A program made the position numbers and the translations under genes. DNA of 35,070 nt from an uncultured archaeon A07HB70 (GTDB taxonomy: Archaea > Halobacteriota > Halobacteria > Halobacteriales > Haloferacaceae): NCBI GenBank assembly GCA_000496195.1, contig KI543181.1, positions 204,576 to 239,645 on the forward strand, given 5' to 3'. Positions within the stretch are counted from its first letter, which is position 1; the number at the start of each line of letters is the position of its first letter. The notes under the pieces are model-generated. The model worked only from the letters and a program-made list of their open reading frames with translations. It did not search any database and had not been told where the DNA came from. Below, piece after piece: positions 17,429 to 27,154 of this stretch.

Positions 17429-20281
17429 ATGACCGACGACGACGACTTCCGCGACGACCTGACCGCCGTCGAGCGGAAGTGGCAGGCCGAGTGGGAGCGC
17501 GAGGGCCTGTTCGAACCGGACCCAACGGCCGAGGAGAAGTTCTACATCACCGTCGCGTACCCGTACCCGAGCGGCGGGATGCATCTCGGGCACGTCCGGA
17601 CGTACATGCTCCCGGACGTGTTCGCGCGCTACCAGCGGATGCAGGGGAAGAACGTCCTGTTTCCGATGGCGTGGCACGTCACCGGGACACCGATCATCGG
17701 CGCGCTCAACCGCGTCCAGGAGGGCGACGAGGAGCAGATATCGACGCTTCGCGAGACGTACAACGTCCCGACCGAGGTGCTGGAGGGGTTCGAGGAGCCG
17801 ATGGACTACGCGCGCTACTTCATCGACAGCTCCTACAAGCCCAGCTTCAAGCGCCTCGGCTTCTCCGTCGACTGGCGCCGGGAGTTCACCACGAACGAGG
17901 AGGCGTACAACCGCTTCATCGAGTGGCAGTACGAGCGCCTGCAGGAGCGGGGAGACGTCGAGCAGGGCCTCCACCCGACGAAATACTGCCTCAAGGACGA
18001 GAACCCGGTCACGACCCACGACCTGCTGGAGGGAGAAGACGCCGAGCGCCTGGAGTACACCGTCGTCGAGTTCGAACTCGGCGACCGCGTCTTCCCCACC
18101 GCGACGCTCCGCCCCGAGACGGTGTACGGCGTCACCCACCTGCTGGTCAACCCCGAGGTCACGTACGACGTCGTCCGTGTCGACGGCGAGACGTGGCTGC
18201 TCGCCGCCGAGGCGACGACGAAGTTCGCCCACCAAGACCACGAGACGGAGGTGGTGTCGACCGTCGAGGGCGCCGACCTCGTCGGCGAGACGGCGACGAA
18301 CCCAGTCACCGGCGACGAGCTGCCCGTCCTGCCGGCGACGTTCCTCGACCCCGACGAGGGAACCGGACTCGTGATGTCCGTCCCCGGCCACGCGCCGTAC
18401 GACTGGATCAGCCTCCAGGACCTGAAGCAGGACCCCGACGCCCTCGCGGAGTACGGCGTCGACCGCTCCGTCGTCGAGGGCGTCGAGCCGGTGCAGATCA
18501 TCGACAGCGGCGAGTACGACGGTCTGCCGGCGGCGGCGGCGTGCGAGCGCCACGGCGTGACCTCCCAGGACGACGAGGCGGCGCTGGAGGAGGCGACCGA
18601 CGAGGTGTACACGACGGAGTTCAACGACGGCGTCCTCCGCGAGAACTGCGGGCGGTTCGCCGGCCAGGCCGTCGAGACGGCCAAGCCGGCGCTGATCGAG
18701 GCGTTCCGCGACGAGGGGACCTTCGACCGGCTCTACGACTTCACGGAGCCGGTCGTCTCCCGGTCCGGCGGGACCGTGGTCGTCTCGCTCCAGGAGTCGT
18801 GGTTCATCGACTACGGCGACGAGGACTGGAAGGACCAGGTCCGGCGCCACGTCGACGAGATGAACGTCATCCCCGAGGAGAAGCGCCAGGAGTTCCACGA
18901 CACCGTCGACTGGCTGGAGCAGTGGCCGTGTATCCGCAACTACGGCCTCGGGACGCGCCTCCCGTTCGACGACGAGTTCATCGTCGAGCCGCTGTCGGAC
19001 TCGACGATATACATGGCGTTTTACACGATCAGCCACCTGCTCGACGACGTCGACCCGTCGGCGCTCGCCCCGGCCTTCTTCGACCACGTCTTCGGCGGCG
19101 AGGGGAGCGCCGAGGAGGTCGCGGCGGCGACGGGCGTCGACGCCGAGACTGTCCGTGCGGCCCGCGAGAGCTTCTCGTACTGGTATCCGCTCGACTGGCG
19201 GACGAGCGCCTACGAGCTGATACGGAACCACCTCACGTTCATGCTGTTTCACCACACGGCGCTGTTCGACGAGCCGAACTGGCCGCAGGGGGTCGCGACG
19301 TGGGGCATGGGGCTACTGGAGGGCAAGAAGATGTCGTCCTCGAAGGGTCACGTGGTGGTCGCCGAGGAGGCGATCGACCGCCACTCGGCGGACATCATCC
19401 GGATGCACCTGTTCGCGTCGAACGAGCCCTGGCAGGACTTCGACTGGCGGCCCGACGAGGTCGAGGAGCGCGTGACACAGCTCCGCCGGTTCCGCGACCG
19501 GGTGCGCGAGTGGCACGGCGCGGGCGTCGAGCGGGACCACGGCCTCGCCGACCGGTACGTCCTCTCTCGGCTCCAGACAGTCGTGCGCGAGGCGACCGAG
19601 GCGCTCGACGACTTCCAGACCCGGAAGGCCGTCCTCGGCGGCTTCTTCGAGCTCAACAACCTGTTCAACACCTACCTCGAGAACGTCGACGAGCCGAGCG
19701 CGGACGTGCTCGACAGCCTCCTCGGGACCCAGATCCGCCTGATGGTCCCCTTCGTCCCCCACCTCTGTGAGGAGCTGTGGACCGAGACTGGCGGCGAGGG
19801 ATACGTCTCGACCGCCGCGTGGCCGGCGGTCGACGAGCCGCTCGTCGACCCCGACGCCGAGCGCCGGTTCGAGTTCGTCGAGGACGCCGTCGACGACGTG
19901 CGGGCGGTCGCGGACCTCGTCGACGAGTTCGACACCGTGACGCTGGTGCTGGCCGCCGACTGGAAGCGCGACCTGTTCGGCGACCTGCGCGAGGCCGTCG
20001 AGACGCGGATGGAGTTCGGCGAGGCGATGGGCCGGCTCACGGACGGGCGCGAGGAGCACGGCGAGGCGATCCAGTCGTACCTCCGGACGTACATGGACAG
20101 CCCGCAGGACCTGCCGGACGAGGTGATGGGCCGCGACGAGGAGCGCGCGGCACTGGCCGACCGGCGGAGGGTCGTCGAGCAGCCGTTCGACGCACGCCTG
20201 GAGATCGTCGACGAGTCGGAGACGGACCACGAGCGTGCCGACCGGGCCGAACCCGGTCAGCCGGCGATCATCCTCGAGTGA
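17429..20281 (+). CDS. leuS: Leucyl-tRNA synthetase (archaeal type)
   Basis: [46 protein letters not shown] (HIGH region: HLGH), [10 protein letters not shown] (KMSKS-like), CP1 editing domain. 950 aa. Confidence 0.96.
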   Translation: MTDDDDFRDDLTAVERKWQAEWEREGLFEPDPTAEEKFYITVAYPYPSGGMHLGHVRTYMLPDVFARYQRMQGKNVLFPMAWHVTGTPIIGALNRVQEGDEEQISTLRETYNVPTEVLEGFEEPMDYARYFIDSSYKPSFKRLGFSVDWRREFTTNEEAYNRFIEWQYERLQERGDVEQGLHPTKYCLKDENPVTTHDLLEGEDAERLEYTVVEFELGDRVFPTATLRPETVYGVTHLLVNPEVTYDVVRVDGETWLLAAEATTKFAHQDHETEVVSTVEGADLVGETATNPVTGDELPVLPATFLDPDEGTGLVMSVPGHAPYDWISLQDLKQDPDALAEYGVDRSVVEGVEPVQIIDSGEYDGLPAAAACERHGVTSQDDEAALEEATDEVYTTEFNDGVLRENCGRFAGQAVETAKPALIEAFRDEGTFDRLYDFTEPVVSRSGGTVVVSLQESWFIDYGDEDWKDQVRRHVDEMNVIPEEKRQEFHDTVDWLEQWPCIRNYGLGTRLPFDDEFIVEPLSDSTIYMAFYTISHLLDDVDPSALAPAFFDHVFGGEGSAEEVAAATGVDAETVRAARESFSYWYPLDWRTSAYELIRNHLTFMLFHHTALFDEPNWPQGVATWGMGLLEGKKMSSSKGHVVVAEEAIDRHSADIIRMHLFASNEPWQDFDWRPDEVEERVTQLRRFRDRVREWHGAGVERDHGLADRYVLSRLQTVVREATEALDDFQTRKAVLGGFFELNNLFNTYLENVDEPSADVLDSLLGTQIRLMVPFVPHLCEELWTETGGEGYVSTAAWPAVDEPLVDPDAERRFEFVEDAVDDVRAVADLVDEFDTVTLVLAADWKRDLFGDLREAVETRMEFGEAMGRLTDGREEHGEAIQSYLRTYMDSPQDLPDEVMGRDEERAALADRRRVVEQPFDARLEIVDESETDHERADRAEPGQPAIILE

Positions 20282-20606
20282 TCACGGCGCGCGGACCACA
20301 TCGTGGCCGTCGTCGTCGAGGCCGACGACGGCCCACTCGGGATCGGGGTCGAACGCCGCGATACGGCGGCCGAGGGCCGGCGGCCCCCTGGCTGGTGACG
20401 TAGCAGCGCAAGTCCGGGGCGTCGTCGGACCGCCCGCCGTCGGCGACGGCGGGGGTGACGGACTCCTCGGCGCCGAGAACGCGCACGGCGACGGTGCGCC
20501 ACTTCTGGTGGGCCACGAACTCCCTGCCCTCGTCGGTGACCGTGTAGCCGAGGCGGCGAAACAGCGCCGCCGCCTCCGCGACCGGTGGACCGCTCGCTCC
20601 GGACAT
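20282..20606 (-). pseudogene. Small haloarchaeal protein of unknown function, frameshifted near 20378-20388
   Basis: MSGASGPPVAEAAALFRRLGYTVTDEGREFVAHQKWRTVAVRVLGAEESVTPAVADGGRSDDAPDLRCYVT, then R-rich nonsense. Shifting one base restores ALGRRIAAFDPDPEWAVVGLDDDGHDVVRAP*, whose stop abuts the leuS stop. Confidence 0.75.
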
Positions 20607-20663
20607 CGCGCTCCCGTACACGGCCTCGTGTGTTAAGCGTTGCCACGCCGGAGCGCGGCCTGC

Positions 20664-21032
20664 TCAGGAGGTGCGGAACGACTCGCCGCAGCCACACTCG
20701 GAGACGACGTTCGGGTTCTCGACGTGGAAGCCGGCTGCCTGGAGGCCGGACTCGTATTCGAGCTGTGCGCCCGCGATGTAGTCGAGGCTGGCCGGGTCGA
20801 CGAACACGCGGAGGCCGTTCGCGTCGACGACGGTGTCGTCCGGCTCCGGCTCGTCGTCGAACCGCAGGCCGTACGACAGCCCCGCACAGCCGCCCTGCTG
20901 GACGAACAGCCGGAGGCCTGCCACGTTCGTGTCCAGTCCCTCGCCGCTCAGGAGGTCGAGTGCCTGCTCCGCCGCCGTCTCGCTGACGGCCACCGGGGGG
21001 TTGGAGTCGGCCTCGACGGCGTCCGTACTCAT
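20664..21032 (-). CDS. HesB/IscA/ErpA-like iron-sulfur cluster assembly accessory protein
   Basis: VSETAAEQALDLLSGEGLDTNVAGLRLFVQQGGCAGLSYGLRFDDEPEPDDTVV..GLRVFVDPASLDYIAGAQLEYES...FHVENPNVVSECGCGESF; conserved Cys and CGCG. Confidence 0.94.
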   Translation of the reverse strand: MSTDAVEADSNPPVAVSETAAEQALDLLSGEGLDTNVAGLRLFVQQGGCAGLSYGLRFDDEPEPDDTVVDANGLRVFVDPASLDYIAGAQLEYESGLQAAGFHVENPNVVSECGCGESFRTS

Positions 21033-21079
21033 GCGAGCCCGTACCGTGCCTGTGTTGTTAACCCTGACGCCCGGCGCCG

Positions 21080-22432
21080 CTACTCCTCCGCGTCTCCGTC
21101 CCCGTTCCGGCTGGCTCCTTCGACCCGCCGCCGGACGCTCTCGGCGTGGGCCTCCAGCCCCTCCGTCTCGGCGAGTCTGGTGACCGTCGGCGCGAGGTCC
21201 GCCAGCGCCGCCCTGTCTAGCCGCTGGACCGTGCTGGACCGCACGAACGTGTCGACCGACAGCCCGCCGTAGACCCGTGCGCCGCCGCCGGTCGGCAGGA
21301 CGTGGTTCGTTCCGGAGGCGTAGTCGCCCGCCGCGACGGGCGTGTACGGCCCGAGGAACAGGCTCCCGGCGTTCGTGATCCGCTCCGCCAGCGCCTCGTC
21401 GTCGCGGGCCTGGATCGAGAGGTGTTCGGCGGCGTACTCCTCCGCGAACAGCGCCGCCTCCGCCCGGGACCGGGCGTACAACACGCCGCTGGCGTCGTTG
21501 TCGAGCGCCGCCGCGCACGTCTCGGCGCGCGCCCGGTCGGGAACCTGCTCAGTCACGGCTGCGGCGACCGCCCGTGCCGTCGTCTCGTCGTCGGTCACGG
21601 CGGTGACCGCGGCGTTCGGGTCGTGTTCGGCCTGTGCGACGAGGTCAGCCGCGACGAGGTCCGGGTCGGCGGAGTCGTCACAGACGACCAGCACCTCGCT
21701 CGGACCGGCGAGAAAGTCGATGTCGACGTCACCGCGCACCTCGGCTTTCGCCGCCGTCACGTAGGCGTTGCCCGGGCCGACCACCTTCCGCACCGCGTGG
21801 ACCGTCTCGGTGCCGTAGGCGAGCGCGGCGACCGCCTGTGCGCCGCCGACGCGGTACACCCGGTCTGCGCCGGCCTCGTGTGCCGCCGCGAGCGTCGCCG
21901 GCGGCACCGGGTCGCCCGGCGGCGTCGCCACCGCGACGTGTTCGACCCCGGCCACCGTCGCCGGCACGACGCCCATGATCGCGCTCGACGGGTAGGCTGC
22001 CGCGCCGCCGGGGACGTAGACGCCGACCCGGTCGAGCGGCCGGAACCGCCGCCCGAGTTCGCGCCCGTCGACCGTCTCGCGCCAGTCCGTCGGCGCCTGT
22101 CGCTCGTGGAACTCGCGGACGTTCGAGACGGCCTCGCGGATCGCCGCGAGCGTCTCGTCGTCGACTGCCTCGACCGCGCGCTCTGCCTCGTCCGTGACGT
22201 CGAGGTTGCCGACGGTCACGTCGTCGAACTCCTCGGCGAACTCCCGGAGGGCAGCGTCGCCCTCCGCTCGTACCCGCGAGACGATGGGGACGACGTCCTC
22301 GCGCACGGCGTCGACGCCGGCAGACCGCTCGAAGAACCCGCGGCGCTCGGCGGGCGAGAGGTCGGCGACGGCGCGTGCCTCGACCGCCACCTCCACGCTG
22401 GCCTCCGTCTCACCCTCGGTTCGGTCGCTCAT
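21080..22432 (-). CDS. hisD: Histidinol dehydrogenase
   Basis: RPLDRVGVYVPGGAAAYPSSAIMGVVPATVAGV, VVGPGNAYVTAAKAEVRGDVDIDFLAGPSEVLVV, AQAEHDPNA, AAEHLSIQ, YASGTNHVLPTGGGARVYGGLSVDTFVR. Confidence 0.96.
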   Translation of the reverse strand: MSDRTEGETEASVEVAVEARAVADLSPAERRGFFERSAGVDAVREDVVPIVSRVRAEGDAALREFAEEFDDVTVGNLDVTDEAERAVEAVDDETLAAIREAVSNVREFHERQAPTDWRETVDGRELGRRFRPLDRVGVYVPGGAAAYPSSAIMGVVPATVAGVEHVAVATPPGDPVPPATLAAAHEAGADRVYRVGGAQAVAALAYGTETVHAVRKVVGPGNAYVTAAKAEVRGDVDIDFLAGPSEVLVVCDDSADPDLVAADLVAQAEHDPNAAVTAVTDDETTARAVAAAVTEQVPDRARAETCAAALDNDASGVLYARSRAEAALFAEEYAAEHLSIQARDDEALAERITNAGSLFLGPYTPVAAGDYASGTNHVLPTGGGARVYGGLSVDTFVRSSTVQRLDRAALADLAPTVTRLAETEGLEAHAESVRRRVEGASRNGDGDAEE

Positions 22433-22751
22433 ACACGCGGTTCGCCCGGGGCCGGGAAGGTCGTTGCGGGTGCCGCCCGCGCCGCGTGACGGTCAGCCGT
22501 CTCGCCGGGACCGACGCTCGGCCGCCTCGCCGACGGCTCCGGGCGAGCGGTCCCGGCGGGCCCCACCGGCGCCGAGGAGGTTCGGACCGTCCGCGAGGCG
22601 TCCGGCCCGGAGGGAGGCCACGCCACGAACGGCCCCCGGCACACCGAGTTCACCTGAGCGCCCCCTGGCAGTCGGGTCGCGACGGCAGCCGATCCCGTCT
22701 CCGTGACGCGAGACACGCCTCGCGCTGGGCCGTCGGCTGCTGGCGAGGTAG

Positions 22752-22770
22752 AGTGTTCGCCCGGAACACT
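22752..22770. repeat. Perfect inverted repeat AGTGTTC-GCCCG-GAACACT
   Basis: 7-bp arms with a 5-nt loop in the noncoding interval upstream of hisD. Confidence 0.8.
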
Positions 22771-22824
22771 AACGACCGGCCTCATCTCTGGCGGTGTGCC
22801 GCATCAGCCGGGAAACCCTCGTGC

Positions 22825-22872
22825 CGGGCGGGTTGCGCTACGGGCAACCGGGCGGGTTGCGCTACGGGCAAC
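22825..22872. repeat. Two exact tandem copies of 24-nt CGGGCGGGTTGCGCTACGGGCAAC; each forms a hairpin (GGTTGC-N7-GCAACC)
   Basis: Direct reading: copy 1 is 22825-22848 and copy 2 is 22849-22872. Each contains GGTTGCgctacggGCAAC(C). Confidence 0.9.
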
Positions 22873-23003
22873 CAGTCGGGCGCTCTCGCGCCGGTGTCGC
22901 GCGCCCGGGTTCGCCGCTCCGTCATCGCGCCCGTACGGGCAGGCTCGGGCGGGGACTAGAGGCGCGCGCTCGGAGTAGACGGAGCCGCGACTTGTGGCTT
23001 GCC

Positions 23004-24392
23004 CTACGTCCGGTATCGGTAGTCGGTCTCGTGAATCTGGCAGTACTCGCCGTCGCGCAGGCCGAACTTCCGGCGCTTGTAGCCGCCGACCATCCTCAGC
23101 GCGTCCAGCCCCGTCCCAGCGGCGTTGAGGACACCGAACATCCCCCACGCGCCGTCGCGTGCGAGCAGTTCGCGACCGGTCCGGAAGACGTGGTCCCAGT
23201 CCGACGGGTCGTACGACCGGCACATCTCCGCCAGCGCGACGTTCCGGCGCACCTCCTCGCCGACCGCCGTCTGCCACGCCTCGTTGTAGTCGGTCAGACG
23301 CCCCTCCGCGGCGAGCCGACCGGCGATGGCGCCGGTCCGCACCGCGACGTGGTCGCCGCCCTCGTGGAACGCGCTCGTCGTACCCATCGCGCCGCCGGCG
23401 ACGGCGACGCCCGCTCCGACGGGCGACTCGACTGGCTGTGTCGAGGAGATGGGGTACGTCTCCGTCCCGCCCCGCTTGCCGCGGTCCTCCACGAGCGGGA
23501 AGTCCGTCTCGATGTCGTACTCGTCGCCGTACTCGTGTTCGAGGAGGCGACGGAGATACTCGCTCCCGGAGGGGACCGTCTCGTCGTCCTCGCGGAGGAG
23601 CGGGTAGCGCTCGCGCCTGTCGACGGCGGCGAGGTCGAGGTCGACCGGCATCGTCAGGCCGATACGCGCCACGCCGTCGTCGTTCGGAAACACCCACGGG
23701 TAGGCGGTGTGGCCGGGGAGGAAGCCCCACCAGAACCGGATGGCGCCGCGGACGTCCTCGGCGACAGCCGGCGGCAGACGGCGGTGTTCCTGGTAGGCGA
23801 TGTGGTTCGCCTCGCGCGTCCCGAGGCGCTCGGTGACGTCGAACGACAGGAGGCGGTCGAGGACGCGGTTCGTGACGGTGCGTTGCGGGCCGTCGGCGAG
23901 GACGAGGCTGTCCGCGGTCACCTCGGTCCCGTCCGCGAGTTCGACCGCGTGGCGCCGCGGCGCGTCCGGGTCGTCGAGGCGCACGTCGGCGACGGGGGTG
24001 CCGACGCGGTAGCCGGCGCCGGCGCGCTCGGCGCGCTCCCGGAGGAAGTCGTCGAACCGCGCGCGCTGCATACAGAAGCCGAAGCTGTCGTACGACGACT
24101 CCATGCCGGTTGCGTCGAGCGTCACCGACTCGCGCGGGCCGACGAACTCGGCGCGGTCCAGCTCGTGGAGCACCACGTCGTCGGGGAACTCGTCGGGATG
24201 GATATCCATGATATCCACCCAGTAGTCGAGGATGCCGGCGGCGTCCGTCGAGTCCGGCCCCGGCTCCTCGCGGTCGGCACGGGGAACCCCCTTCTCGACG
24301 ACGAGCGCGTCGCCCCCGGCCTCCGCCGCCGCGTGCCCGGCCGCGGCGCCCGCCGGGCCGCCTCCCACGACGGCAACGTCCGTCCGTTCCAT
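23004..24392 (-). CDS. Geranylgeranyl-reductase-family FAD-dependent oxidoreductase
   Basis: MERTDVAVVGGGPAGAAAGHAAAEAGGDALVVEKG (Rossmann FAD), YPWVFPNDDGVARIGLTMPVDL, VAVAGGAMGTTSAFHEGGDHVAVRTGAIAGRLAAEG; GGR-family layout. Confidence 0.88.
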   Translation of the reverse strand: MERTDVAVVGGGPAGAAAGHAAAEAGGDALVVEKGVPRADREEPGPDSTDAAGILDYWVDIMDIHPDEFPDDVVLHELDRAEFVGPRESVTLDATGMESSYDSFGFCMQRARFDDFLRERAERAGAGYRVGTPVADVRLDDPDAPRRHAVELADGTEVTADSLVLADGPQRTVTNRVLDRLLSFDVTERLGTREANHIAYQEHRRLPPAVAEDVRGAIRFWWGFLPGHTAYPWVFPNDDGVARIGLTMPVDLDLAAVDRRERYPLLREDDETVPSGSEYLRRLLEHEYGDEYDIETDFPLVEDRGKRGGTETYPISSTQPVESPVGAGVAVAGGAMGTTSAFHEGGDHVAVRTGAIAGRLAAEGRLTDYNEAWQTAVGEEVRRNVALAEMCRSYDPSDWDHVFRTGRELLARDGAWGMFGVLNAAGTGLDALRMVGGYKRRKFGLRDGEYCQIHETDYRYRT

Positions 24393-24489
24393 ACTACTAG
24401 CCGGGGCGGCGCGAGATATGAATGGTACGGATGCGGGACGGCGCGACGCCTCGCGTGGGTTTAGGTACCCCGCCCCCGGTCGGGCGGGC

Positions 24490-25446
24490 ATGGAGGTCGC
24501 GGTCCTCAGACAGAAGGTCCACGGTCGCCCGGCGACAGAGTACGCGACGGTCCTGCGCGAGTCGCTGGCCGGCGAGGCGGTGGACGCCGACGTGACGCTC
24601 GCGCGAACGCCGGACGAGGAGCGGGCGGCGCTCGCCCGCGCCGACGTGGCGACCGGTATCGGGTTCGAGGCGTCGTGGCTGGACGTCGCCGGTGTCGACC
24701 TGTTCGCCTGCGTCTACGCCGGCACGGACCACCTGCCGCTGGACGCTCTCGCCGACCGGGGCATCGCGGTGACGAACGCCTCCGGCGTCCACGGCCCGAA
24801 CGTCGCGGAGTTCGTCGTCGGCGCCGTCCTCGCGTTCGTCCGCGAGTTCTGGACCGCGCGGCGCCACCAGCGCGAGCGCCGCTGGGAGTCGTTCAACGCG
24901 ACGGAGCTGGCCGGATCGACCGTCACCGTCGTCGGACAGGGCGCGATCGGTCGGGCGGTCGTCGAGCGGGTCGGCGCGTTCGACGTCGAGGCCGTCGCGG
25001 TGCGGTGGAGCCCGGAGAAGGGCGGTCCCGCCGACGAGGTGGTCGGCTACGACCGGTTCCACGAGGCGCTGGCCCGCACGGACCATCTCGTCCTCGCCTG
25101 TCCGCTCACCGACGCGACACGGGGGCTCGTCGACGCCGACGCCCTCGCCACCCTGCCGACGCACGCCACCGTGACGAACATCGCTCGCGGTCCGGTCGTC
25201 GACACCGAGGCCCTGGTCGCGGCGCTCCGGGACGACCACGTCCGCGGCGCGGCGCTCGACGTGACCGACCCCGAGCCACTCCCGGAGGACCACCCGCTCT
25301 GGGGGTTCGACGACGTCCTGATCACGCCGCACAACGCCGGCGACACGCCCCACTACTACCGGCGGCGGGCCGAGATACTGGCGCGCAACCTCGCCCGCGT
25401 CGCCGAGACGGGCGCGTTCGAGGGGCTGGAGAATCAGATCAGGTGA
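24490..25446 (+). CDS. D-2-hydroxyacid dehydrogenase (NAD-binding)
   Basis: NASGVHGPNVAEFVVGAVLAF, ELAGSTVTVVGQGAIGRAVVERV (Rossmann), TNIARGPVVDTEALVAALRDDHVRGAALDVTDPEPLPEDHPLWGFDDVLITPHNAG. Confidence 0.93.
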   Translation: MEVAVLRQKVHGRPATEYATVLRESLAGEAVDADVTLARTPDEERAALARADVATGIGFEASWLDVAGVDLFACVYAGTDHLPLDALADRGIAVTNASGVHGPNVAEFVVGAVLAFVREFWTARRHQRERRWESFNATELAGSTVTVVGQGAIGRAVVERVGAFDVEAVAVRWSPEKGGPADEVVGYDRFHEALARTDHLVLACPLTDATRGLVDADALATLPTHATVTNIARGPVVDTEALVAALRDDHVRGAALDVTDPEPLPEDHPLWGFDDVLITPHNAGDTPHYYRRRAEILARNLARVAETGAFEGLENQIR

Positions 25447-26152
25447 TCCGGTTCCGGAGCGTCCCGACCCCGTCGTAGGTTATCGCGACCTCGTCGCCCG
25501 GTTCGACGAGGCCGGGGTTGTCCGGGCTGCCGAACGCGACCACGTCGCCCGGCTCGAGGGTGAACCGCTCGGAGAGGTAGGCGACGACCTCGTGCGGGTC
25601 GAACAGCATCAGTTCGGTCGTGGCCTCCTGCCGGCGCTCGCCGGCCACGTCGGTCGTCATCCCGACCGGCTCGTCGACGGGGTCGACGTCGGTCTCGATC
25701 CACGGCCCGAGCGGGCCGGAGGCGTCCCACGCCTTCCGCGCGGTCCGGCCCTGCTGGTCGAGGGCGTCTACGTCGTTCATCACCGTGTACCCGCGGAGGA
25801 CACCGGGGACGTCGGCGCGGTCGAGGTCGGCACACCGTTCGTCCACCACGGCGGCGAGCTCGCCGGCGTAGGTCACCTCGTCGGAGAAGGCGGGGTACGG
25901 AACCGGGTCGCCGGGGCCGACGACGGAGGCCGGCGGCTTGATGAAGAAGTCCGGCTCCGCCGGCGTGTCGTAGCCCATCGAGTCGATCGTGGCGGCGTAG
26001 TTCCGCCCCACGCAGTACAGCGCCGAGGGCTCGCAGGGCGCGAGGAGGTCCTCGACGGCGGCCTCGTGGACCCCGTCGTCGGCGTGGACGGCGCCGTCGC
26101 GGTACTCGCCGGCTACCGGACCGTCTGACGTGTCGACGCGTGCCAGTCGCAC
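25439..26152 (-). CDS. Fumarylacetoacetate hydrolase (FAH) family protein
   Basis: LYCVGRNYAATIDSMGYDTPAEPDFFIKPPASVVGPGDPVPYP..VTYAGELAAVVDERCADLDR..VLRGYTVMNDVDALDQQ; FAH signature (GxNY, E.ELAxV, GYxxxND). Confidence 0.93.
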   Translation of the reverse strand: MRLARVDTSDGPVAGEYRDGAVHADDGVHEAAVEDLLAPCEPSALYCVGRNYAATIDSMGYDTPAEPDFFIKPPASVVGPGDPVPYPAFSDEVTYAGELAAVVDERCADLDRADVPGVLRGYTVMNDVDALDQQGRTARKAWDASGPLGPWIETDVDPVDEPVGMTTDVAGERRQEATTELMLFDPHEVVAYLSERFTLEPGDVVAFGSPDNPGLVEPGDEVAITYDGVGTLRNRIT

Positions 26153-26248
26153 GCCCCCTCTCCTCCGGGGCGCGACATGTCAGTTCCGGTGTCTCCCGAC
26201 TGCGTGTCGTGAGGTATTTGTGATCACCTTCGAAAGCAGTTCTCGTTA

Positions 26249-27154
26249 ATGAACGAACTCAGACGGACCCAGCTTGCGGTGCCGGCGAGCGACGAGCAGA
26301 TGATGGCAAACGCCGCGGAGAGCGACGCAGACGAGGTGTTTCTCGACCTCGAGGACTCCGTCGCGCCGAACGCCAAGACCGACGCCCGAGAGCCGCTGAT
26401 CCGGGCCGCACGAGAACACGACTGGTCCGACACGATCCTCTCGTACCGGATGAACGGCGTCGACACCCGCTGGTGGTACGACGACGTGGTCGAGGTGCTC
26501 ACCCAGGCGGGCGAGTGTATCGACGATATCATCGTCCCGAAGGTGCCGGACGCGAGCGAACTCCAGACCGTCGACGACCTCGTGACGCAGGTGGAGGTGA
26601 ACGCCGGACTAGAGCCGGGTCGTGTCGGGCTCGAGCCACAGATCGAGGACGGCGATGGGATGCACAACGTCCACGAGATCGCCAACTCGACCGACCGGCT
26701 CTCGTGTCTGATCTTCGGCCCCGGCGACTACGCCGCCGCGATGGGGACGCCCGGCCTCGACATCGGGCAGTTCCCGGACTATCCCGGCCACTACTGGCAC
26801 CACGCCCTCTCGGAGTGCAACGCCGCCGCGAAGTCCGCGGGCGTCCCCTGTACCGACGGCCCCTACGCCGACATCGACGACCCCGAGGGGTTCCGGACGT
26901 CGGCAGAGCGCGCGAACATGCTCGGCTGTGACGGCAAGTGGGCGATCCACCCGAGCCAGATCGAGATCGGCAACGAGGTGTTCGCGCCGGACCCGGAGGT
27001 GGCCGAGCGCGCGAGCCGTATCGTCGACGCCTACGCCGAAGCGATGGAGGCGGGCGAGGGCGCCGTCAGCGTCGACGGCCAGATGGTCGACGAGGCGACG
27101 AACAAGATGGCACAGGAGATAGTCGAGAAGGCCGAGGCCGCCGACCTACTGTAG
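26249..27154 (+). CDS. HpcH/HpaI aldolase / citrate lyase beta (CitE)-like CoA lyase
   Basis: RTQLAVPASDEQMMANAAESDADEVFLDLEDSVAPNAKTDAREPL, ILSYRMNGVDTRWWYDDVVEVL, IIVPKVPDASEL, LEPQIEDGDGMHNVHEIA, LIFGPGDYAAAMG, GCDGKWAIHPSQIEIGNEVF. Confidence 0.92.
   Translation: MNELRRTQLAVPASDEQMMANAAESDADEVFLDLEDSVAPNAKTDAREPLIRAAREHDWSDTILSYRMNGVDTRWWYDDVVEVLTQAGECIDDIIVPKVPDASELQTVDDLVTQVEVNAGLEPGRVGLEPQIEDGDGMHNVHEIANSTDRLSCLIFGPGDYAAAMGTPGLDIGQFPDYPGHYWHHALSECNAAAKSAGVPCTDGPYADIDDPEGFRTSAERANMLGCDGKWAIHPSQIEIGNEVFAPDPEVAERASRIVDAYAEAMEAGEGAVSVDGQMVDEATNKMAQEIVEKAEAADLL

Noticed and set aside
16460-19255. 931-aa antisense ORF across leuS and the nucleotidase
   Set aside because: Mirror-frame artefact. 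The leuS sense frame is intact and conserved, and part of this ORF is the out-of-frame nucleotidase.
22429-22785. 118-aa ORF upstream of hisD
   Set aside because: Composition is A/P/R/S-rich without acidic bias or domain. It overlaps the hisD start and is not credible as a gene.
22433-23003. SRP RNA, RNase P RNA or tRNA in the noncoding island
   Set aside because: Looked for characteristic motifs (SRP Alu/S-domain core, RNase P GAGGAAAGUCC-like element, tRNA T-arm) and found none by eye. A covariance search would be needed to exclude them.
24199-24217. 19-nt palindrome TGGATATC-CAT-GATATCCA
   Set aside because: Lies inside the GGR-like coding region and is explained by the coding of VDIMDIHP; no reason to infer a regulatory role.
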